From assembly GCA_946056785.1 (NCBI GenBank), contig CAMGKS010000038.1, forward strand, positions 1 through 10,151: a stretch of 10,151 nt of DNA. The letters are read 5' to 3'. Positions 1-7,157 of this stretch are shown here, in pieces. The stretch is from an uncultured Clostridia bacterium. GTDB taxonomy: Bacteria > Bacillota > Clostridia > Christensenellales > CAG-917. Numbering within the stretch: the first letter of the stretch is position 1; each line of letters starts with the position of its first letter. The translations under genes and the position numbers were made by a program. The notes beneath the pieces are model-generated. The model ran no database searches. It was not told where the DNA came from and saw only the letters and a list, made by a program, of their open reading frames with translations.

Positions 1-72
1 CCACTCTATTGTAAAATCTTTGCTTATAAAGGCTTTGCTTGTCGCTTGATTATATTGTCTATATACAGTTAA
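1..72 (+). CDS. recX: Possible C-terminal end of a RecX-like protein (partial)
   Basis: Frame 1 is open from the left edge to a TAA at 70-72 and encodes 23 residues. It contains the stretch KIFAYKGFACRLI, which resembles the last three-helix repeat of RecX, the RecA modulator (family pattern: a Leu/Phe-rich helix, then Arg/Lys-Gly-Phe, then Ile a few residues on). Genes of the recA/recX group are often found just upstream of rny in Firmicutes, so the location fits. The match is short and the codons are AT-rich, so this is a weak call. Frame 2 is also open, to a TGA at 47-49, and could equally be the real end of an upstream gene. Confidence 0.3.
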   Translation, partial: PLYCKIFAYKGFACRLIILSIYS

Positions 73-269
73 ATTTTTAACGCATTTTCGTTTTACTATT
101 AAAATCAGGATAAAATTTTTCTGCATAATTAAATTGGAAACGAGCTTTTGTTTTTTTTTTGTTTCGGCGTTTTAAAAATCAAATGGAATGGAGAAACATT
201 ATTTTGTTAGCAGAGGTTAAAATATTAAAAAAATCGTCAAAATTAGAATGCCCTTTTTTTTACCGATTG

Positions 270-298
270 TTGACTTGATATAAATAATCGTGTATACT
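270..298 (+). promoter_or_regulatory. Vegetative (SigA-type) promoter for rny-pepP-efp
   Basis: TTGACT at 270-275 and TATACT at 293-298 are separated by 17 bases, so each hexamer is one base from consensus at ideal spacing. The transcript would start near 305 and leave a leader of about 54 bases before the rny start. The sequence from 73 to 269 is AT-rich. It holds a T tract at 151-160, and I see no gene in it. Confidence 0.75.
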
Positions 299-358
299 TA
301 GAGCAGTATATTATATTACGATAGGGGTAATATTGAGAATTTTTTGGAGGATAACAAA

Positions 359-1954
359 TTGACAAGCATAACTTATTCGCTTGCATGTCTTTCCTCTGGT
401 GCTATTGCAGGAATAGTCGGTGCAGCCGCATTGATAGTCGGTTTGCTTATTGGACTATTAGGATATAGATTATATTCCCTAAACAAGGTTGGATTAGCCA
501 AGAGAGAAGCAGCAAGAATTGTTGAAGAAGCAAATTTAGAAGCAAAAACAATCCGCAAAGACGGCATGATTGAAGCAAAAGAACAGTTGCACAAAATGCG
601 TTCAGAATTCGATAAAGAAACAAGAGAACGCAGAGCCGATTTGCAAAAATCAGAAAACAGACTTATTCAAAGAGAACAATCTTTAGATAAAAAAGAAGAA
701 TTTTTAGATAAGAAACAAGAAGAAATCGAAAGTTCGGCAAAACAGATTGAAAGCACTAAACTTAAATTGAAGGGCATCGAAGAAGAACTCGGACTTGCTC
801 AGGAAAAAGTGCAGAAAGAACTTGAAAGAGTATCCGGACTTTCCAAAGAAGAAGCGGCGGCTCAGCTTAAAGACTCGCTTTTGCAAGGCGTTAAGCGTGA
901 TTGTGCCGTCGAAGCCAAAGAGATTGAAACTCAAGCGAAAGAGCAGGCTGAGAAAAGAGCGAAAAATATTATTTCGCTTGCTATACAAAGATGTGCAGCC
1001 GACCATGCGGCAGACAGCACCGTTTCGGTTGTTCCGCTTCCAAGCGACGAAATGAAAGGCAGAATTATCGGTCGTGTCGGACGTAACATAAGAGCTTTTG
1101 AATCTGCTACGGGCGTTGATTTGATTATCGACGACACTCCGGACGTCGTAACGCTTTCAAGCTTTGACCCTGTAAGACGTGAAATCGCAAGAGTCACTCT
1201 TGAAAAACTTGTTGCGGACGGACGTATTCATCCTGCCCGTATCGAAGAAATGGTTGACAGAGTTAAAAAAGAAGTCGAGCAATCAATCAAGGAAGCTGGC
1301 GAAGAGGCTGTGTTTGACGCAGGCGTTCACGGACTTCATCCGGAACTTGTCAAACTTCTCGGCAGACTCAGATATCGTACAAGTTACGGACAGAACGTTT
1401 TAAAACATTCGCTCGAAGTTTCGTTTATTGCGTCAATTATGGCGGCAGAACTCGGAGCGGACGTAAAGATTGCTAAAAGAGCGGGGCTTTTGCACGATAT
1501 AGGAAAAGCAATCGACCATGAAACCGAAGGTACGCATATTCAAATCGGCGTCGATATTGCAAAAAAATATAAAGAGAATCCGGCGGTCATTCATTGTATC
1601 GCCGCCCACCACGGAGACGTCGAAGCAGAAACCGTTGAAGCAATTCTCGTTCAGGCTGCCGACGCTATTTCCGGGGCAAGACCGGGAGCAAGACGCGAGT
1701 CTATTGAAAATTACGTAAAGAGAATTGAAAAACTCGAAAGCCTTGCAAATTCTTTCGACGGCGTTGAACAGTCTTATGCAATTCAGGCAGGCAGAGAAAT
1801 CAGAGTTATCGTTAAACCGGAAAAAGTCAACGATCAGGCAACCGTGTTCCTTGCTAAAGATATTGCAGGCAAGCTTGAATCGGAACTCGATTATCCGGGA
1901 CAAATTAAAGTAAACGTAATTCGTGAGGTCAGAAGCGTAGAATATGCAAAATAA
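359..1954 (+). CDS. rny: Ribonuclease Y (membrane-anchored endoribonuclease)
   Basis: RNase Y is the membrane-bound endoribonuclease that starts bulk mRNA decay in many Firmicutes. The 531-residue product has the family layout: one N-terminal membrane helix (about residues 13-38), a long charged coiled coil (about 45-205), a KH RNA-binding domain around GRIIGRVGRNIR (234-245), and an HD phosphohydrolase domain with the metal-binding pair His379-Asp380 in LLHDIGKA and a later AAHHGD. I place the start at the TTG at 359 because GGAGG at 346-350 lies 8 bases ahead of it. The in-frame TTG at 344 overlaps that site and has no site of its own. The KH loop reads GRVG where most RNase Y proteins have GREG. 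The gene overlaps the next by 11 bases. Family identity is clear over the full length. Confidence 0.96.
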   Translation: MTSITYSLACLSSGAIAGIVGAAALIVGLLIGLLGYRLYSLNKVGLAKREAARIVEEANLEAKTIRKDGMIEAKEQLHKMRSEFDKETRERRADLQKSENRLIQREQSLDKKEEFLDKKQEEIESSAKQIESTKLKLKGIEEELGLAQEKVQKELERVSGLSKEEAAAQLKDSLLQGVKRDCAVEAKEIETQAKEQAEKRAKNIISLAIQRCAADHAADSTVSVVPLPSDEMKGRIIGRVGRNIRAFESATGVDLIIDDTPDVVTLSSFDPVRREIARVTLEKLVADGRIHPARIEEMVDRVKKEVEQSIKEAGEEAVFDAGVHGLHPELVKLLGRLRYRTSYGQNVLKHSLEVSFIASIMAAELGADVKIAKRAGLLHDIGKAIDHETEGTHIQIGVDIAKKYKENPAVIHCIAAHHGDVEAETVEAILVQAADAISGARPGARRESIENYVKRIEKLESLANSFDGVEQSYAIQAGREIRVIVKPEKVNDQATVFLAKDIAGKLESELDYPGQIKVNVIREVRSVEYAK

Positions 1955-2639
1955 AGCGGTTAAAACCGAAGAAGAAATTTCTTTGATTGTCAAAAGTGCA
2001 GAAATCATCGACAGCGTTTTTGATGAGGTTTTAAAAAGTATCGCTATCGGTCAAACCGAAAAAGAAGTTGCCGAATTCATTTTCGAAAAGGCAATTGAAT
2101 ACGGAGCGGAAGGTTTGTCTTTTGATACGATAGTAGCATTCGGAGAAAACGGGGCGGAACCGCATCACGTGCCTACCGACAGAAAATTGAAACTTAACGA
2201 ATTTGTAACCATCGACATGGGAGCTAAATATAAATCATATTGCAGTGATTTTACTCGCACGTTCGTCGTCGGCAGGGCAAGTTCGAAAATGAAAGAAATT
2301 TATAACGTCGTTAAAAATTCATCGCTTAAGGCGGTTAAAATTTTATCCGCAGGAGTGGCGTGTTATGACGTCGATAAGGTCGCGCGTGACCATATAGCTT
2401 TGGCAGGTTACGGTGATAAATATATTCACGGAACGGGGCACGGCGTCGGGCTTGAAATTCACGAAGCCCCTACGCTCAACACGAAAAGCAATGAAATTTT
2501 AGAAAACGGAATGGTCGTCACAATCGAACCGGGTATTTATATCGACGGCGAAATGGGCGTACGCATTGAAAATATGTTTATTGTAGGCAGTCAGAAACCG
2601 ATTAGCCGACACACAATAGAATTAATTGAAATCGCATAA
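1944..2639 (+). CDS. pepP: M24-family Xaa-Pro peptidase, catalytic domain only
   Basis: This is a pita-bread-fold metallopeptidase of the aminopeptidase P/prolidase group, which removes N-terminal residues ahead of proline. The 231-residue product carries all five metal ligands (Asp91 in VTIDMG, Asp102 in YCSDFT, His166 in HGTGHGVG, Glu195 in TIEPGIY, Glu209 in VRIEN). HGTGHGVGLEIHE at 162-174 fits the prolidase/aminopeptidase P signature and not that of methionine aminopeptidase. Family members next to efp, such as Bacillus YqhT, have about 350 residues with a creatinase-like N-terminal domain of some 120-130. Here the protein begins almost at the catalytic domain, and the upstream DNA is the end of rny, so that domain is absent. 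GAGGT at 1925-1929 is a distant ribosome site, and reading may be coupled to rny. The gene symbol is by analogy; the substrate is uncertain. Confidence 0.85.
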   Translation: MQNKAVKTEEEISLIVKSAEIIDSVFDEVLKSIAIGQTEKEVAEFIFEKAIEYGAEGLSFDTIVAFGENGAEPHHVPTDRKLKLNEFVTIDMGAKYKSYCSDFTRTFVVGRASSKMKEIYNVVKNSSLKAVKILSAGVACYDVDKVARDHIALAGYGDKYIHGTGHGVGLEIHEAPTLNTKSNEILENGMVVTIEPGIYIDGEMGVRIENMFIVGSQKPISRHTIELIEIA

Positions 2640-2685
2640 AGCGTAACAAATTTACAGGAGGAGCTTGGAAACAAGCAAAAAAACT

Positions 2686-3249
2686 ATGGCTCAGATTTTA
2701 GCAGGAGATTTTCGTAAAGGTATTACATTCCAAATGGATAACAACATAATGGTTATCGTTGATTTCCAACACGTTAAACCGGGAAAAGGAGCAGCTTTTG
2801 TCCGTACGAAAATCAAAAACGTTGTAACAGGCAGTGTTCTTGAAAAAACATTCAACCCGACAGAAAAGTTTGAACTTGCACACATCGATAAAAGAACTAT
2901 GGAATATCTTTACAACGATGGCGAACTTTACTATTTTATGGATAGCGAAACTTATGAACAAATTCCGCTTAACAAATCTCAAGTTGAAGACGCTTTAAAC
3001 TTTGTTAAAGAAAACATGCCGGTTGAAATGAAATTTTTCAACGGTGCTCCTTTCTCTGTTGAACCGCCAAACTTTGTCGAATTGTTGATTACCGTTTGCG
3101 AACCGGCTGTTGCAGGAAACACGGCTACAAACGCTACGAAGCCGGCAACCGTTGAAACAGGATACGAACTTCAGGTTCCTATGTTCGTAAACGAAGGAGA
3201 TACTATCCGTATCGATACAAGAACGGGCGAATATATGTCAAGAGTATAA
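2686..3249 (+). CDS. efp: Translation elongation factor P
   Basis: EF-P binds between the P and E sites of stalled ribosomes and speeds peptide bond formation at consecutive prolines. The 187-residue product has the three beta-barrel layout: an N-terminal KOW-like domain (MAQILAGDFRKG onward), then two OB-like domains ending in the family signature IRIDTRTGEYMSRV. Lys34, in the loop HVKPGKGAAF, is the residue that carries the modification in family members with lysine here. The start is uncertain. The ATG at 2686 gives the usual EF-P N-terminus but has no good ribosome site. A strong AGGAGG at 2656-2661 sits only 3 bases before an in-frame TTG at 2665, which would add seven residues (METSKKT). 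The stop is followed by a strong terminator. Confidence 0.96.
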   Translation: MAQILAGDFRKGITFQMDNNIMVIVDFQHVKPGKGAAFVRTKIKNVVTGSVLEKTFNPTEKFELAHIDKRTMEYLYNDGELYYFMDSETYEQIPLNKSQVEDALNFVKENMPVEMKFFNGAPFSVEPPNFVELLITVCEPAVAGNTATNATKPATVETGYELQVPMFVNEGDTIRIDTRTGEYMSRV

Positions 3250-3275
3250 TTGCCTTTTAGTTTAAATTTGTTTTT

Positions 3276-3306
3276 AAGTCCGCCTTTTGGCGGACTTTTT
3301 GTTTTA
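3276..3306 (+). terminator. Intrinsic terminator after efp
   Basis: A perfect 9-bp stem, AAGTCCGCC (3276-3284) with GGCGGACTT (3289-3297), closes a TTTT loop and runs into a T-rich tail (TTTTTGTTTT). It separates the rny-pepP-efp unit from the spoIIIA operon. Confidence 0.93.
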
Positions 3307-3366
3307 GTTTTTTTTGTTGCGAACGAACGATTTAAATGTTATATAAAATGATTTTTTGTCGTATTT

Positions 3367-3395
3367 GCAATTTGAATTTTGATTTTACATATCGT
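3367..3395 (+). promoter_or_regulatory. Weak candidate SigE-type promoter for spoIIIA
   Basis: The spoIIIA operon of Bacillus is read by the mother-cell factor SigE. The best match here is GCAATTT (3367-3373) as the -35 region and CATATCGT (3388-3395) as the -10 region (SigE -10 consensus near CATACAAT), 14 bases apart. Transcription would begin at about the first codon of spoIIIAA, which is awkward. The true promoter may lie elsewhere between 3307 and 3400. Confidence 0.2.
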
Positions 3396-3400
3396 TTGAT

Positions 3401-4267
3401 ATGCTCAATGATTTGTTTTCAGGAGTATTGAGAAAACTGATTTCCGTTTTCCCCGAAAAGGATATATATGAGGTCAGATTAAGACTTAACCGCCCGGTCA
3501 CGGTTGTCACTGTAAACGGAGCGGTAAAATTAAAACTCGACTGCGGAACGCTTTATATTGCACAAAAAAGCGATATCGAACGAGTTGTCGGCGTTGCAAG
3601 CAATTATTCGGTTTATTCTGTCATGGAAGAGTTGGTTAACGGCTTTTTAAAATACGATGGCGGCATAAGAATAGGAGCTACAGGCGAGGGCGTATGCGAT
3701 AAGGGGAAATTGACGTCGATAAAAAATTTTTCGAGCCTTATTGTCAGAGTGCCGCATGAAGTAATAGGTTGCGGGGAAAGAATAAAAAATTTAATTGAAT
3801 TGAACAAGGTAAACAATTTGCTTGTAATTTCGCCGCCGAATTGCGGCAAAACTACCGTATTGAGAGATCTTGCAAGATTGTTTTCGTATAAAACGCAAAC
3901 GCTTATCATTGATGAAAGAGGAGAATTGGCGGCTTTGTCGAACGGCGAACCGACTCTTGACGTAGGCGAATGCGACGTAATAGCAAACGTTCCTAAAACC
4001 GTCGCATATGAAAATTGTATTCGCTCGGCTTCGCCTGAATTGATTGTAACCGATGAAGTGTTTAAAGAATGCGAAATTAATAGTTTAATTGACATAACCC
4101 GTTGCGGAGTTAAGGTTTTTGCGTCTTTGCATGCCGATGGAATTTTAAGTATAAGAAACAACAAGAACTTTCAGGGGCTTTTAAAATGCTTTGACGGAAT
4201 TGCAGTGCTGTCGTCTAAACCGTCAATGGGGACTTTGAAAAGTTTTGAGAAGGTGCATAATGGTTAG
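3401..4267 (+). CDS. spoIIIAA: Stage III sporulation protein AA (secretion-type ATPase)
   Basis: SpoIIIAA is a mother-cell ATPase related to secretion ATPases and is thought to power the SpoIIIA-SpoIIQ channel that sustains the forespore. The 288-residue product has an N-terminal domain with EVRLRLNRPV (24-33), a GGIRIGATG segment (87-95), the P-loop SPPNCGKTT (144-152), the acidic strand LIIDERGEL (168-176), and a second acidic site VTDE (216-219) followed by FASLHADG. The P-loop begins with Ser where GxxxxGKT is the norm; the Lys and Thr that bind ATP are kept. The length is close to the 307 residues of the Bacillus protein. The ATG at 3401 has no ribosome site. AGGAG at 3421-3425 lies inside the frame, 2 bases before an in-frame TTG at 3428. 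The stop overlaps the spoIIIAB start by 8 bases. Confidence 0.93.
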   Translation: MLNDLFSGVLRKLISVFPEKDIYEVRLRLNRPVTVVTVNGAVKLKLDCGTLYIAQKSDIERVVGVASNYSVYSVMEELVNGFLKYDGGIRIGATGEGVCDKGKLTSIKNFSSLIVRVPHEVIGCGERIKNLIELNKVNNLLVISPPNCGKTTVLRDLARLFSYKTQTLIIDERGELAALSNGEPTLDVGECDVIANVPKTVAYENCIRSASPELIVTDEVFKECEINSLIDITRCGVKVFASLHADGILSIRNNKNFQGLLKCFDGIAVLSSKPSMGTLKSFEKVHNG

Positions 4268-4748
4268 ATTAATTGCAGGCGGTCTTATTGCCATAGCGTG
4301 CGCAATGATTGGAATGGCAATAAGGCGACATTACAATTTGCGTAAGGAAACTTATTCGACCTTAGCAGAATTTACGTCGTATCTGTCGGGGGAAATTTCA
4401 TATTTAAAAACGACTGTTATCGACGCTGTAAACGGCTTTTGCAGCGGCAAAAAAAACAGCGTTCACAATTCGCTTTTAGCATATTCGGAAGTTTTAAAAA
4501 TAGGTAAAGCCGATGATTTTATACCCGATCTGGCAGGTTTGAATAACGGAGAAAAACAGCAAGTAGGAAGGTTTTTAAATTCTTTGGGGAAAAAACCGAT
4601 TGACGAAACGTTGAATGAAATTAAAAGAAATGCACAGATTTTTGAAGAGTTGAAAACAAAAAGCGAAAATGAGGCGAAAAAATTAGGAAATATGTATTTC
4701 AAATTGTCTGTACTTGTAGGTTTAGCCGTCATGTTGATTTTGGCGTAG
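4260..4748 (+). CDS. spoIIIAB: Stage III sporulation protein AB
   Basis: SpoIIIAB is a small membrane component of the SpoIIIA complex that resembles type II secretion GspF-like platform proteins. The 162-residue product has the known layout: an N-terminal membrane helix (about 3-21), a long charged helical region with the family feature SLGKKPIDETLNEIKR near the middle, and a C-terminal membrane helix (about 147-161, LSVLVGLAVMLILA). I prefer the ATG at 4260, with AGGTG at 4251-4255, over the in-frame TTG at 4245, which would add MRRCI. The start overlaps the end of spoIIIAA by 8 bases, which suggests coupled translation. The Bacillus protein is about 171 residues, so the gene is full length. 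Confidence 0.9.
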   Translation: MVRLIAGGLIAIACAMIGMAIRRHYNLRKETYSTLAEFTSYLSGEISYLKTTVIDAVNGFCSGKKNSVHNSLLAYSEVLKIGKADDFIPDLAGLNNGEKQQVGRFLNSLGKKPIDETLNEIKRNAQIFEELKTKSENEAKKLGNMYFKLSVLVGLAVMLILA

Positions 4749-4756
4749 GAGGTTGA

Positions 4757-4951
4757 ATGGACATAGGGATATTAATTAAGATTGCAGGAATAGGATTACT
4801 TACGGCAATCGTTTCAATTATTCTCAAAAAAAGCGATAAAGACGAAATTGCTACGTTTGCCACTCTTGCCGGAATAATTATCGTTGTAGTGCTTATTGTA
4901 GATATGTTGGGTGGTTTGTTCGATACCGTAAAATCGATTTTTGCGTTGTGA
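4757..4951 (+). CDS. spoIIIAC: Stage III sporulation protein AC
   Basis: SpoIIIAC is a very small integral membrane protein of the SpoIIIA channel. The 64-residue product has two membrane helices (about 4-23 and 32-52) joined by a short charged loop, KKSDKDE, as is usual for the family. It has the clearest ribosome site in the operon, AGGAGGT at 4747-4753, 3 bases before the ATG. The protein aligns end to end with the first half of SpoIIIAD (FATLAGIIIVVVLIV against FATIATGIVLVIVLV), the known AC/AD paralogy. Its TGA overlaps the GTG of spoIIIAD. Confidence 0.95.
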   Translation: MDIGILIKIAGIGLLTAIVSIILKKSDKDEIATFATLAGIIIVVVLIVDMLGGLFDTVKSIFAL

Positions 4952-5343
4952 CCATTATAAAAATTATCGGTATAGCAATAATCGGAATAATTATCGTCAA
5001 TTTGTTGAAAGCGTCGAAACCGGAGTTTGCGGTGTTTGCCACTATTGCGACGGGAATAGTGCTTGTCATCGTGCTTGTCAATTCGTTGAGTGGAGTTATC
5101 GTTCAGTTTGAAAAATTGATTGACAAAAGCGGTTTGCCGTCGAGTCTGTTTTCGCTTGTTTTAAAAATAATAGGTATAGGCTATCTGACGGAATATTCCG
5201 CATCGATTTGCAACGACGCCGGTTGTCAAAGTTTTGCGTCTAAAGTTCAACTGGGAGGAAAGTTGTTGATATTCAGCCTGAGCATCGGAATAATAACGAA
5301 ATTAGTTGACGTGATTTCTCAGATAACCGTAGGTGGAATATGA
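4948..5343 (+). CDS. spoIIIAD: Stage III sporulation protein AD
   Basis: SpoIIIAD is a polytopic membrane subunit of the SpoIIIA complex. The 131-residue product (Bacillus: about 133) has an N-terminal half like SpoIIIAC, with two helices, and a C-terminal half with further hydrophobic segments around LVLKIIGIGYLTEYSA and the segment GKLLIFSLSIGIITKLV. The start is a GTG at 4948 that shares GTGA with the stop of spoIIIAC. There is no separate ribosome site, so initiation probably depends on ribosomes ending spoIIIAC. The far end likewise shares ATGA with spoIIIAE. Confidence 0.95.
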   Translation: MTIIKIIGIAIIGIIIVNLLKASKPEFAVFATIATGIVLVIVLVNSLSGVIVQFEKLIDKSGLPSSLFSLVLKIIGIGYLTEYSASICNDAGCQSFASKVQLGGKLLIFSLSIGIITKLVDVISQITVGGI

Positions 5344-6701
5344 AATTTAAAGCAGTATGGAGAAAGGACAATTTTTATATAAAGAGCGTCAAAAAGCGGA
5401 TCGTTGCTTTAAAAGCCGAAGACGCCGACGCTTCTATTCCTATCGGTTGCGACAAAAAAGACGCCGTAAAAAATTTTGACTGTATAAATAACTATCGTCC
5501 TATATGCAAAGTCAGAACGAGGAAAAACCACTCGGGCAAAAACAAATTTGCAATCTTGTTAGCGTTTATAATTGCCGCCCTGACTTTTGTTTCACCCTCC
5601 GTATGTTATGCATTAAGCGACGTTGATTTTTCCGATCGGGCAGACGACGTGGACTTTTCTGCGTTTGAAGAATATATAGATTCACTTGATGAAAATCAAA
5701 AACACGCTTTAGGTTTCGACTCTGTAAAAGATTTGATAAAAAAACTGTTAAACGGAGAAAGCGAAACGTTTTTCGAAAATTTTTATTCGACTTTGGGAAT
5801 ATCGGTTGCGGAATATTTTTTTGGTTTTTTGCCGTCGTTTTTAGCCATATTGCTCATTGCAGTTTTAACGGCTATTCTTTCGCAAGCCGTATCCGGTTTT
5901 AAGCAAAAATCGACGCAGGAGGTTGTGCGTTTCGTATCCTTCGGGGCGATAGCGACTATTTTGCTTGTCATTATCGGTTCTGTTAGCAGTATGTGCGTAT
6001 CGTTGTTATTAAACGTAAAAAAAATCTGTTCGTTTCTTTTCCCGCCGCTTTTGACGATACTTTCAGCTTTAGGAGGACATACTACAAACGCAACTTTACA
6101 ACCGTTTATGGCGGTTTTATCGGGCGGAATCATAACGCTGATAAACTCATTGATATTGCCTATTTTTCTTGCTACGGCTGTTTTGTCGATAGTGGGAAAT
6201 CTGTCCAAAGAAGTGCGACTGGATAAACTTGCAAAATCGTTTAAAAGTTTCGGTAGTTACGTTTTAGGCGGCGTGTTCAGTTTGTTCATAACCTTTATTA
6301 CGGCACAGGGAATAGCGACTTCGGCTTTTGACAGCGTAACTTTTAACGCTTCGAAATTTATGGTTTCAAGTTACGTTCCTGTGTTAGGCGGTTATTTATC
6401 CGACGGTTACGATCTGGCGTATGCCGGAATAGTGTTGCTTAAAAACTCTATAGGTTTAGTGGGTACGTTAATACTTATTGCTACCGTGGCGTTTCCCGTG
6501 TGCAAAATGCTCGTTTTATCCCTTTGTTTAAAGTTTACTGCCGCTCTTATAGAACCATTAGGAGAAAAACGCATATCGGATATGCTTATGATGATGTCAA
6601 AAAACGTTTCTTTGCTGATAAGTGCGGTAATCGGAGTGGCGTTTATGTTTTTAATACTTATAATGCTTACAATTTCATCGTGTAATATGGGGGCTTTATG
6701 A
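5340..6701 (+). CDS. spoIIIAE: Stage III sporulation protein AE, with N-terminal extension
   Basis: SpoIIIAE is the largest membrane subunit of the SpoIIIA complex. The 453-residue product is longer than the Bacillus protein of about 400. The conserved part starts with a signal-like segment (KFAILLAFIIAALTFV, 69-84; likely cleavage after CYA at 89-91). A soluble acidic region (92-155) follows, then about six or more membrane segments between 160 and 446, including the conserved ALGGHTTN and QGIATSAFDSVTFN stretches. About 65 basic, Cys-containing residues precede the signal segment. No in-frame ATG or GTG lies between 5340 and the signal, so this extension appears real unless the sequence has an error. 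AGGTGG at 5332-5337 is the ribosome site. The start overlaps spoIIIAD by ATGA and the end overlaps spoIIIAF by ATGA. Confidence 0.92.
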   Translation: MKFKAVWRKDNFYIKSVKKRIVALKAEDADASIPIGCDKKDAVKNFDCINNYRPICKVRTRKNHSGKNKFAILLAFIIAALTFVSPSVCYALSDVDFSDRADDVDFSAFEEYIDSLDENQKHALGFDSVKDLIKKLLNGESETFFENFYSTLGISVAEYFFGFLPSFLAILLIAVLTAILSQAVSGFKQKSTQEVVRFVSFGAIATILLVIIGSVSSMCVSLLLNVKKICSFLFPPLLTILSALGGHTTNATLQPFMAVLSGGIITLINSLILPIFLATAVLSIVGNLSKEVRLDKLAKSFKSFGSYVLGGVFSLFITFITAQGIATSAFDSVTFNASKFMVSSYVPVLGGYLSDGYDLAYAGIVLLKNSIGLVGTLILIATVAFPVCKMLVLSLCLKFTAALIEPLGEKRISDMLMMMSKNVSLLISAVIGVAFMFLILIMLTISSCNMGAL

Positions 6702-7156
6702 GCGGTTGGATATTGTCTGTAACGGCTGTAATATGCCTGACGGTGCTTATGGATATCGTTATGCCCGACGGGCAGATGAACAAATACGTAAAAGGGATAA
6801 CTTCACTGATCGTAGTTTTTGTCGTGGTCAGCCCGTTGGCGTCGATTTTTAAAGGCGAATTTGATTTTTCCTTAAAAAGCGAAGAATTTAAAAACGATTC
6901 GGTTATTGCCGCAAGGCTGGAAGCGGGGAATATTGTTTACGACGAAAAGGCTTGTGAATTTGCTTTTGAAAATCTCGGCATAGACGCCGAAATTTCTATA
7001 GCCGTAAACAAAGGAGAAAAAAAAGCGGCAATTATTATCGCAAAACAAGTTCTTGATGAAAAAGATATGAATATACTTATAACGCAAGTGACTGAAATTG
7101 TAGAAAAAATTGCCGACGTCAAAAGAGAAAATATCGAGGTAGAGTTTAAGGAGTAA
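6698..7156 (+). CDS. spoIIIAF: Stage III sporulation protein AF
   Basis: SpoIIIAF is a bitopic component of the SpoIIIA channel with two N-terminal helices and a soluble ring-building-like domain. The 152-residue product shows helices at about 4-21 and 33-50 separated by the family stretch MPDGQMNKYVKG, then a charged region (53-75) and a soluble domain ending in VKRENIEVEFKE. It is shorter than the usual 190-200 residues, mainly in the segment between the membrane and the final domain. The ATG overlaps the stop of spoIIIAE (ATGA). AAGGAG near its end is the ribosome site for spoIIIAG. Confidence 0.9.
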   Translation: MSGWILSVTAVICLTVLMDIVMPDGQMNKYVKGITSLIVVFVVVSPLASIFKGEFDFSLKSEEFKNDSVIAARLEAGNIVYDEKACEFAFENLGIDAEISIAVNKGEKKAAIIIAKQVLDEKDMNILITQVTEIVEKIADVKRENIEVEFKE

Positions 7157-7157
7157 T

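Noticed and set aside
1..126. An open frame on the minus strand, ATG at 126-124, 42 codons running off the left edge
   Set aside because: It has no ribosome site, lies in AT-rich DNA, runs against every other gene, and overlaps the recX-like frame. Too short to support.
136..166. T tract at 151-160 flanked by GAAAC and GTTTC, as a terminator for the upstream gene
   Set aside because: The only pairing is 5 bp with a loop of about 19 bases. No stable stem directly precedes the T run.
1433..2008. Long minus-strand open frame (191 codons) opposite rny
   Set aside because: Shadow of the rny coding strand. It has no ribosome site or recognisable domain, and rny is clearly conserved there.
1944..2639. 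Call as type I methionine aminopeptidase (map)
   Set aside because: The His motif (HGTGHGVGLEIHE), PHHVPTDRKL and VRIEN are of the aminopeptidase P/prolidase type, and the efp neighbour fits pepP.
3317..3347. SigA-type promoter TTGCGA ... TATAAA upstream of spoIIIAA
   Set aside because: The spacing is 19 bases with a poor -35, in AT-rich DNA just after a terminator. A vegetative promoter is also not expected for spoIIIA.
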